A stretch of 8,028 bases of DNA from Comamonadaceae bacterium. GTDB lineage: Bacteria; Pseudomonadota; Gammaproteobacteria; Burkholderiales; Burkholderiaceae_C. Below, one piece after another: positions 1-6,482 of this stretch (position 1 is its first letter; each line of letters begins with the position of its first letter). The translations under genes were made by a program, and so were the position numbers. The notes under the pieces are model-generated. The model was not told the origin of the DNA. It saw nothing but the letters and a program-made list of their open reading frames with translations, and ran no database searches. The DNA is taken from contig CANHXV010000090.1 in the NCBI GenBank assembly GCA_947464665.1, positions 1 to 8,028 of the forward strand, read 5' to 3'.

Positions 1-3000
1 GGCACCGTCATTTGGACTGACGAACTCAACCCCTTCGACAAGGACAAGACAGGCGTGCATTTGAGTCAGGTGTCTTGGCTCTTGAGAAGCTCTGCGCGCC
101 ACCACCAATGGCGACTAGAGGCCACACCGCCAACAGGTTGGGGTGAGCCATTCGTGTTGCTGGGTGATTTGCGGCGCGGACTCTTGTCAACACATCCAGG
201 CCGCTTCAAAGATTGGAGCGGCCAACTTCATGCTGAGTTTTCAGATGTGAATCTGTCCCAACTAGGACCCCATCTGCCATGGAAAGTCAACGCCACGCAA
301 GGCCAGGGCGCCTTGAGAATGTGGCTTGATTTAAGCCTTGGCAACCTTCAACAGGCCACGGCCGACCTGGTGCTTGAGAATGCCAAAGCGCAACTTAGCC
401 CCGAGCTGGAAAGCCTGTCATTCAAAAGCATTTCGGGGCGTGTGGCATTTAAACCCATGGCAAATGGGTTTGATTTTTCAACCGAAGGTTTGCGCTTTGA
501 CACCTTCGATGGTTTGCATTGGCCTGGTGGCAACTTCAGCCTTTCTTATGCAGGGGCCGACAGGGGCACCCTTGCTCAAGGACGTTTTCATGGCGACAAA
601 CTAGACTTGCTCGCACTTCGAAACATTGCACTCCAATTGCCGCTGCCTGAGGCGGCCCGACAAGCCTTGCTGGAACACAAAGTCAGTGGTTTGGTCAACC
701 CGCTACACATCGAATGGACCGAAAAAAACACCGATCAAGACAAAACCTATCAAGTCAAAGTTGCCAACGGCCGCCTTGATAACTTTTATTTTGAAGGGGG
801 CAAGCCAGGCTCTTCTTCCGAAAATTGGCCAAGCATTGAGAATGCCAACATCAGCTTTGACATGAGTGCAGAAGGCGGCCGAGTCAATGCCTCGATTCAA
901 AAAGGTGCGCTGCAAATTAATCACATTCTGGAAGATTCCCGCATCCCCTTGGACAAACTACAAGCAGCTTTCAAGTGGCAGTATCAACACAATGAGTTGG
1001 TGGTTCCTGAATGGCAATTGAGCTTAAGCAATGCCGACATGACGGGTGATTTCAAAGGCAGTTGGAAGCCCAGCCCCCTCACCAACAGTTTGGGTATTTT
1101 GGATTTGCAAGGCACCGTCCAACAAGGCGATGCTTCGCGTGTTCATCGATACCTGCCTTTGAGTATTTCTCCAACTGTTCGCCACTATGTGCGGGACTCG
1201 GTTTTAAAAGGAAGCCTTCAAGGTGTTGGCGTCAAAATCAAAGGCGATCTGAAACAACTTCCTTTTGCAAACCCCAAAGACGGCGAGTTTAGATTCGCAG
1301 GCAAGGTCAAAGAACTTCAATATGCCTACGTACCAGCCACCAACCCCAACACTGCGAGTCGCAGCGCAAACTCAGAAGGCCTGTGGCCGGTCATGAACAG
1401 CGTCAACGCTGACATTCTGTTTGACCGACTCAATTTCAAAGTCAACGGTGCATCCGGCAAATGGGGCAACATGCCATTCACCCAAATCAAAGCTGAAATT
1501 CCCAATTTCAAAGGTCCCTTGATTGTGAACGTTCAAGGTGAGTCCAAGGCCAATGCCAGTGTTGTCTTGAATGAACTGCGCCTTTCACCCGTGAGTAACA
1601 TGCTTAATGGCGCATTGGCACAAGCCAGCAGCACAGGCACCTTGACAACACGCTTGAAGTTGTCATTGCCTCTTTCTGATCTTGAAAAAACAAGCCTTCA
1701 AGGTAGCGTGGCCCTCAGTGGCAATGACATTCGCATACAGTCCATGTTGCCCGTTTTTGAAAAGTCACAAGGCACTATTCAATTCACTGAGGCCGGCTTC
1801 AATTTGACGGGCGTCAACGCACAGTTTTTAGGCGGCCCCATCAGGTTAGAAGGTGGCACCCGAAAGCTACCTCTGCGCAGCACAGAAGCCAACCCCCTCA
1901 TTCGCATTCAAGGGCAAGTGACGGCCAATGGCTTGCGACAAGCGAAAGAAATTCCCGCGCTCAGCTTGATCGCTCAGCATGCCAATGGCGCAAGCGCCTA
2001 CACGGCCAGTTTGGGTTTCAAGGGTGGGCAAAGCGAGTTGAGTATTCAATCTCAACTTCAAGGCATGGCGTTCAACTTGCCCGCCCCCCTTCACAAAAAG
2101 GCGGATGAACAACTTGCTTTCAAGTTTGAAAATTTGATTCAAAGTGTCAGCACTACGAGCCCCAGCAAGGCTTTGCGCGATCAGCTCCAGCTGACATGGG
2201 GGCGCTCTTTGTCTGCTTCTTATCTGCGCGATGTGAGTGGCGCTGAGCCTCGCGTCATTCAGGGGCGTTGGCAAGTCGGCGACAACTTTGCAAGCCCTGG
2301 TTTTGCAACCTCGGATACGGGGGTCACTGCTTCTTTCAATTTGCCATCTTTTTCGATCGACGAATGGGTGCAAGTGCTCTCGCCACCAAAGTCTAGCCCT
2401 GCTTGGCGTTCAACTCAAAGTTCACCCCTTAGCACGGCAACGCTAAACTACATGCCAACTCGATTGATGCTGAAAGCCAACGAGGTCGCGGTGCAGGGCC
2501 GTCAACTGCACAACGTGATTGTCAGCGGCTCGCGCGATGGTTTTTTATGGCGATCTAATTTAGAAGCCAAAGAGTTCAGCGGTTATTTGGAATACCGACA
2601 GCCCAACAACCAAAATGCAAGTCGCATTTATGCGCGTTTAGCGCGATTAAGTTTGCCGCCTTCGGCAGATCAAGCGGTGGAGTCGCTGCTTGAGGACTCG
2701 CCTTTAAGCATCCCCGCACTGGACATTGTGGTGGAGGACCTTGAGCTGCGCGGCAAGAAAATGGGGCGCGTTGAAATTGAAGCGGTGAACACAGAAACCT
2801 CTCTTCCACGCATTACGACTGGGCGCGAGTGGCGTTTGAACAAGCTGAACATTAGCTTGCCTGAAGCCAGCTTCAAGGCAAGTGGCAAATGGATCACATC
2901 CAAAGAGGGCACGCAACAAGCCAGTACCGAAATGAATTTTCGACTGGACATTTCAGATGCGGGGGATTTGTTGACTCGTTTAGGAACCAAAGACGCACTC

Positions 3001-3564
3001 CGCGGGGGAGCGGGCAAGTTAGAGGGTCAGGTTAATTGGCAAGGCTCGCCAATGACTTTGCATTATCCAAGCTTAGGCGGCCGCTTCAATGTGAACATCG
3101 GGCGCGGGCAGTTTCTTCAAGCTGAGCCGGGTGTTGCCAAGCTCTTGGGCGTTTTAAGTCTGCAAGCCCTGCCAAGACGATTGATGTTTGATTTCAGAGA
3201 TGTTTTCAGTACTGGTTTTGCCTTTGACTCGGTCCGCGGCGACGTGCTGATTCAACAAGGCATTGCCAGCACGCGCAATCTGCAAATGAGGGGTGTCAAT
3301 GCAGTCGTACAAATGGATGGCAGCTCTGACATTGAAAAAGAAACCCAAAGCTTGCGCGTCCTGATCTTGCCCGAAGTGGATGCGGGCACCGCTTCATTGT
3401 TAGCAGGCATCGCCCTAAACCCTGCCATTGGCTTAAGCACCTTCTTAGCGCAACTGATTCTCAAACAGCCACTGAGCCGAGTGAACACCCAAGAGTTCTT
3501 AATTGATGGCACCTGGAGCGACCCCAAAGTAACCAAAGTTGCGGCCGCCGATGTTGCCCCTTAA
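1..3564 (+). CDS. yhdP: YhdP family AsmA-like envelope protein (5' partial)
   Basis: The frame is open from base 1 to the TAA at 3562-3564, giving 1187 codons; the true start, the N-terminal membrane anchor and the first part of the protein lie upstream. The GTG at 55 is an internal valine codon, not a start. Features typical of YhdP are visible: long beta-rich, low-cysteine repeats; a segment around residues 377-422 with RYLP, a following helix and GDLKQLPF; and a conserved C-terminal block from about residue 1034 (GRGQFLQAEPGVAKLLGVLS, then LPRRLMFDFRDVF) to about 1178 (VDAGTASLLAGIALNPAIG, then EFLIDGTWSDPKV). From family knowledge, YhdP is an inner-membrane-anchored AsmA-like protein that spans the periplasm and, with TamB and YdbH, helps carry phospholipid to the outer membrane. 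The visible length fits most of a protein of roughly 1270-1400 residues. The kinase gene starts 20 bases downstream with no terminator between, so co-transcription is possible. Family assignment is firm; the exact role in this organism is inferred. Confidence 0.9.
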   Translation, partial: GTVIWTDELNPFDKDKTGVHLSQVSWLLRSSARHHQWRLEATPPTGWGEPFVLLGDLRRGLLSTHPGRFKDWSGQLHAEFSDVNLSQLGPHLPWKVNATQGQGALRMWLDLSLGNLQQATADLVLENAKAQLSPELESLSFKSISGRVAFKPMANGFDFSTEGLRFDTFDGLHWPGGNFSLSYAGADRGTLAQGRFHGDKLDLLALRNIALQLPLPEAARQALLEHKVSGLVNPLHIEWTEKNTDQDKTYQVKVANGRLDNFYFEGGKPGSSSENWPSIENANISFDMSAEGGRVNASIQKGALQINHILEDSRIPLDKLQAAFKWQYQHNELVVPEWQLSLSNADMTGDFKGSWKPSPLTNSLGILDLQGTVQQGDASRVHRYLPLSISPTVRHYVRDSVLKGSLQGVGVKIKGDLKQLPFANPKDGEFRFAGKVKELQYAYVPATNPNTASRSANSEGLWPVMNSVNADILFDRLNFKVNGASGKWGNMPFTQIKAEIPNFKGPLIVNVQGESKANASVVLNELRLSPVSNMLNGALAQASSTGTLTTRLKLSLPLSDLEKTSLQGSVALSGNDIRIQSMLPVFEKSQGTIQFTEAGFNLTGVNAQFLGGPIRLEGGTRKLPLRSTEANPLIRIQGQVTANGLRQAKEIPALSLIAQHANGASAYTASLGFKGGQSELSIQSQLQGMAFNLPAPLHKKADEQLAFKFENLIQSVSTTSPSKALRDQLQLTWGRSLSASYLRDVSGAEPRVIQGRWQVGDNFASPGFATSDTGVTASFNLPSFSIDEWVQVLSPPKSSPAWRSTQSSPLSTATLNYMPTRLMLKANEVAVQGRQLHNVIVSGSRDGFLWRSNLEAKEFSGYLEYRQPNNQNASRIYARLARLSLPPSADQAVESLLEDSPLSIPALDIVVEDLELRGKKMGRVEIEAVNTETSLPRITTGREWRLNKLNISLPEASFKASGKWITSKEGTQQASTEMNFRLDISDAGDLLTRLGTKDALRGGAGKLEGQVNWQGSPMTLHYPSLGGRFNVNIGRGQFLQAEPGVAKLLGVLSLQALPRRLMFDFRDVFSTGFAFDSVRGDVLIQQGIASTRNLQMRGVNAVVQMDGSSDIEKETQSLRVLILPEVDAGTASLLAGIALNPAIGLSTFLAQLILKQPLSRVNTQEFLIDGTWSDPKVTKVAAADVAP

Positions 3565-3584
3565 GCCTTGTTCGCGTTTTGCAC

Positions 3585-5642
3585 ATGACGCCCACTGAGT
3601 CTTCATCTCTGCGAAACGCCCCTCTTTGGCAGTTTTTCAAATCTGTCGCTCGCTCGTTCACTGACCGACGCTTTTCATTGTGGATTGCTTTGGTTGGTCT
3701 GGTCGTTGCGCTTTTGGTGACCTTGGTTTGGCTTGCAGGTCGGTATGAGGCCAGCCAATATCAGGCCGAATTAGACCGCGACACGGCAGATGCCGTGACT
3801 GATATTCGCAATGGTTTCAGCAGACACATTGTGAGTTTGCAAACCTTGCAGGTAAAACCCCTGTCCTCTAAATTATGGCAATCAGAGGTGCCGCTTCTGC
3901 TGAGTCAAAACAAGTCTTGGCTGCGCGTTGAACGAAGAGACTTGCAAGGCTTGATCGTGGACACATCGGTGTCGCCGTTTAAGCCCACTTTGTTTGACGC
4001 TCAAACACGAATGAATGAACAAGCCGAGATCGTTCAAACGTGTTTGCGTTCAAAGCGGCTGAATGGCCCCGCCTATTCGCGCAGTTATTTTGTGCCGCAG
4101 TCCAATGGTATTGGTATGGAGGTGATGGAAATGTGCCTGCCCACGGTAGTGCAAGGAAGTACCGTTGGTTTTACGCTTTTAACCTACAGTCTTCAAGAAA
4201 TTTTGGCCACAGAATTGGGCGAGACTTATGGTCGTCGCAATGAAATTTCTTTCATTGAGCCGGATGGCACGCGCCTAGCCGTTCACGGTACTTTGCCTCG
4301 CGCCAAACGATTGTTTACAGCGACACAGTTGTTGGACTTGCCAGGCACAACGCTGATGCTTCGCATGGATGGTCGCCGCGCTACGCCCGATCGTTTCCCA
4401 AATGTCTTGCCGGCTTTGGTCATGGCCATGTCGATTGCGCTGGTCTCTGTTTTGGTCTTGCTGGTGAAAGATTCTCGCCGCCGACTTAAAGCGGAGCGCG
4501 ACCTGGCAGATGCACTTGCCTTTCGAAAGGCAATGGAAGATTCCTTGGTCACGGGTCTGCGTGCGCGTGATTTAAATGGTCGAGTCACCTATGTGAATCC
4601 TGCGTTTTGTCAGATGGTGGGGTTTGAGGCCGATCTACTTTTAGGTCAGTCTGCACCCATGCCTTATTGGCCACCCGAAATGGTAGGAGAGTATCAACAA
4701 CGCCAAGCCGTTCGATTGGCAGGAAACTCACACCCGCGGGAAGGGTTTGAGTCGGTTTTTGTGAGGAAAGATGGCTCGCGTTTTCCAGTCCTTATTTTTG
4801 AAGCCCCACTGATCAATGTTTTGGGGCAACAAACAGGTTGGATGAGTGCGTTTTTGGACATCAGCGAACAGCGCCGTATTGAAGAGATTTCACGTTCTAG
4901 TCAAGAGCGTTTACAAGCCACTGCACGTTTGGCAACGGTTGGCGAGATGGCGTCACTTTTAAGCCATGAGTTAAACCAGCCTCTGGCAGCCATTTCAAGT
5001 TATGCAACGGGCTCTTTAAATCTGCTTCAGCATCCGGAACAAAGCGACGCGCAACACCAATTGAGCGACCTTCAAATGGCGTTTGAAAGAATTTCTGAAC
5101 AGGCAGGGCGTGCTGGCAAAGTGATCAACAGCGTTCATGATTTCGTGCGGCGTCGAGATCAAGACAAAGAAATCGTCAGCCCTCAAGCTATCATCGATGC
5201 AGTGATGCCCCTTGTACAGTTGCAAGCGCACAAATTGCACGTTCGCATTGAAACCAAATTTGATGAGCGCTTATCGCCCATTCTGTGTGACCGAACCATG
5301 GTCGAACAAGTCTTGTTGAATTTGGCACGCAATGGCATGCAGGCCATGGATCACCCAGACTGCCACAAACGTCTTCTGACGCTCCAAGTTAAAAAGCCGA
5401 CCTCAAGCGATTCGCATGGGTGGGTTGAGTTTTCCATCATTGACTTGGGGCAGGGCATTTCGCCGGAAATTGCACAGCAATTGTTCAAGCCATTTTTCAC
5501 CACCAAAGCAGAAGGCATGGGCCTCGGCCTCAGTCTGTGCAGAACCGTTGTCGAGCAACACGGCGGTCATTTAGAGTTCGAGGCGCAAGAGCCTTGCGGT
5601 ACGATCTTTCGCTTTACTCTGCCAACAGCCGCTGAGTTGTGA
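3585..5642 (+). CDS. PAS-containing membrane sensor histidine kinase, DctS/FixL-like
   Basis: This is a 685-residue sensor kinase. In order it has a short basic cytoplasmic N-terminus; a first membrane span at about 33-53; an extracytoplasmic sensor region at about 54-272; a second span at about 275-296; a short linker helix; a PAS/PAC domain at about 316-428 (TYVNPAFCQMVGF, then RKDGSRFPV and FLDISEQRR); and a kinase core. The phospho-accepting residue is His461 in SHELNQPLAAIS, a signature shared with FixL, DctB and DctS kinases. ATP-binding motifs are the N box with Asn583 (LLNLARNGMQAM), the G1 box DLGQG at 620-624, the F box PFFTTK and the G2 box GMGLGL at 644-649. All catalytic residues are present. 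The ATG at 3585 is chosen over a TTG two codons upstream; neither has a clear Shine-Dalgarno, which suits coupling to the gene ending 20 bases earlier. Overall size, two spans plus PAS, and a FixJ-type partner resemble DctS, which senses C4-dicarboxylates, but the ligand here is not shown. The sensor region contains only two cysteines, Cys153 and Cys184. Confidence 0.93.
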   Translation: MTPTESSSLRNAPLWQFFKSVARSFTDRRFSLWIALVGLVVALLVTLVWLAGRYEASQYQAELDRDTADAVTDIRNGFSRHIVSLQTLQVKPLSSKLWQSEVPLLLSQNKSWLRVERRDLQGLIVDTSVSPFKPTLFDAQTRMNEQAEIVQTCLRSKRLNGPAYSRSYFVPQSNGIGMEVMEMCLPTVVQGSTVGFTLLTYSLQEILATELGETYGRRNEISFIEPDGTRLAVHGTLPRAKRLFTATQLLDLPGTTLMLRMDGRRATPDRFPNVLPALVMAMSIALVSVLVLLVKDSRRRLKAERDLADALAFRKAMEDSLVTGLRARDLNGRVTYVNPAFCQMVGFEADLLLGQSAPMPYWPPEMVGEYQQRQAVRLAGNSHPREGFESVFVRKDGSRFPVLIFEAPLINVLGQQTGWMSAFLDISEQRRIEEISRSSQERLQATARLATVGEMASLLSHELNQPLAAISSYATGSLNLLQHPEQSDAQHQLSDLQMAFERISEQAGRAGKVINSVHDFVRRRDQDKEIVSPQAIIDAVMPLVQLQAHKLHVRIETKFDERLSPILCDRTMVEQVLLNLARNGMQAMDHPDCHKRLLTLQVKKPTSSDSHGWVEFSIIDLGQGISPEIAQQLFKPFFTTKAEGMGLGLSLCRTVVEQHGGHLEFEAQEPCGTIFRFTLPTAAEL

Positions 5643-5661
5643 GCAACGCTAAAATTCACTT

Positions 5662-6306
5662 ATGCAGCCTGCCTTAAACGCCTGTGTTTTCATCGTTGAT
5701 GACGATGCCAGTGTGCGCGATGCAATGGCTTGGTTGCTGCGCTCTCGACGACTGATGAGTGAGGCCTTTTCTAGTGCCGATGAATTTGAGCGGATGCTGC
5801 AAAATAAGTTTCCTGGCCCCAAAACGCCCGTGCCCAACCAAGCTGGTTGCATCTTATTGGACGTGCGCATGCCAGGACAAAGTGGTTTGGCACTGTTTGA
5901 GAAGCTCACCGGTAATGGATTGGCGCATACGTGGCCGGTGATTTTTTTGACGGGGCACGCAGATGTCCCCACGGCGGTTGACAGCTTGAAGCGCGGCGCA
6001 TTTGATTTTTGCGAAAAACCATTTTCCGACAACGCCTTGGTTGACCGTGTCGAGCACGCTCTGCTTTTGTCCAACGAACGATTGGCCGTTCACTTCCAAA
6101 GTGCCAGTTTAGCCTCTCGCCTGCAAGACTTAACCGATCGGGAGCGCGATGTGATGCAATTGGTGGTGGCCGGTTTGCCGAACAAACTCATTGCCGACCA
6201 ACTTGACATCAGTGTGCGTACGGTTGAGGTACACCGCTCGCGCGTTTTCGAAAAAATGGATGTGAAATCGGCGGTTGAATTGGCGAATTTATTACGGGAG
6301 ATTTGA
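5662..6306 (+). CDS. FixJ/DctR-type response regulator (REC + LuxR HTH)
   Basis: This is a 214-residue two-domain regulator and the evident partner of the kinase ending 19 bases upstream. The receiver domain covers about residues 8-135: acidic pocket Asp13-Asp14 (FIVDDD), phospho-acceptor Asp67 (LLDVRMPGQSG), Thr97 (FLTGHAD) and Lys119 (EKPF), all intact. A LuxR-type helix-turn-helix follows at about 155-211 (LTDRERDVMQLVVAGLPNKL, then IADQLDISVRTVEVHRSRVF), which closely matches the FixJ/TtrR/DctR branch. On phosphorylation by the kinase it should dimerise and bind target promoters, probably as an activator. By memory of FixJ spacing, the loop before the phospho-acceptor strand is about ten residues longer here (QNKFPGPKTPVPNQ region, 47-60). 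The ATG at 5662 is the first possible ATG after an in-frame TAA at 5650-5652; the ribosome site is weak. A bare in-frame relation to mltA downstream is accidental. The target genes are not in the window; a carboxylate transporter is a guess from the DctR resemblance only. Confidence 0.93.
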   Translation: MQPALNACVFIVDDDASVRDAMAWLLRSRRLMSEAFSSADEFERMLQNKFPGPKTPVPNQAGCILLDVRMPGQSGLALFEKLTGNGLAHTWPVIFLTGHADVPTAVDSLKRGAFDFCEKPFSDNALVDRVEHALLLSNERLAVHFQSASLASRLQDLTDRERDVMQLVVAGLPNKLIADQLDISVRTVEVHRSRVFEKMDVKSAVELANLLREI

Positions 6307-6315
6307 ATGCATTTG

Positions 6316-6332
6316 AAAGACAAACTGTCTTT
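6316..6332. terminator. Inverted repeat between convergent genes, possible two-way terminator
   Basis: A perfect 7-bp inverted repeat (AAAGACA, 3-base loop, TGTCTTT) lies in the 29 bases between the response regulator stop (6306, plus strand) and the small gene's stop (6336, minus strand). A hairpin in this position would sit at the 3' end of both transcripts. On the plus strand it is followed by a T-rich stretch (ATTTCATT). The stem is AT-rich and the loop tight, so it would be weak as a factor-independent terminator. The placement is suggestive; the function is inference. Confidence 0.3.
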
Positions 6333-6335
6333 ATT

Positions 6336-6482
6336 TCATTCTTTGGGCGGACTCTTTGGCTCAGGCTCTTTGGTTTCTTGCGACTTCAGCTCCCCCTTGT
6401 CTCGACCTGAAAACATCGTCCACCAAACAATCGCAAGCAAAATCAGCAACGCCAACAACGCTTCTAACAATATCAAGCCCAT
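6336..6482 (-). CDS. Small single-span membrane protein, 48 residues, unrecognised family
   Basis: On the minus strand an ATG (bases 6482-6480) opens 48 codons ending in TGA at 6338-6336. An AAGGAG ribosome site ends seven bases before the ATG, the best in the window. Residues 2-24 form a strongly hydrophobic helix (GLILLEALLALLILLAIVWW then TMF) with a single acidic residue, Glu7, near its start and a Trp-Trp pair at 20-21. The remaining 24 residues are highly charged and rich in Lys, Glu and Pro (about six acidic and six basic residues). The absence of N-terminal charge and the GRDK just after the helix predict the tail in the cytoplasm. Leucine is mostly TTG, as in the neighbouring genes. 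It is divergent from mltA with overlapping start codons and convergent with the response regulator. I do not recognise the family. The short hydrophobic helix plus polar tail loosely recalls CcoQ/FixQ, but no oxidase genes are nearby. That it is a gene is well supported by the ribosome site, the organised protein and the fit of the gap; no function is claimed. Confidence 0.75.
   Translation of the reverse strand: MGLILLEALLALLILLAIVWWTMFSGRDKGELKSQETKEPEPKSPPKE

Noticed and set aside
1867..2373. Minus-strand open frame of 168 codons inside the YhdP gene.
   Set aside because: It is wholly antisense to a strongly conserved coding region, has no recognisable domain and is best explained as a shadow frame.
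3579..3587. TTG at 3579 as the kinase start.
   Set aside because: An ATG lies two codons downstream at 3585 and no ribosome site favours the TTG.
6341..6373. Three CTTTGG direct repeats spaced 13-14 bases, resembling operator repeats.
   Set aside because: On the minus strand they encode Pro-Lys-type codons in the low-complexity tail of the small protein, which explains them adequately.
6336..6482. Small protein as a CcoQ/FixQ cytochrome oxidase subunit.
   Set aside because: The similarity is limited to one hydrophobic helix ending in Trp-Trp; no ccoNOP genes are nearby and the tail lacks the usual CcoQ sequence.
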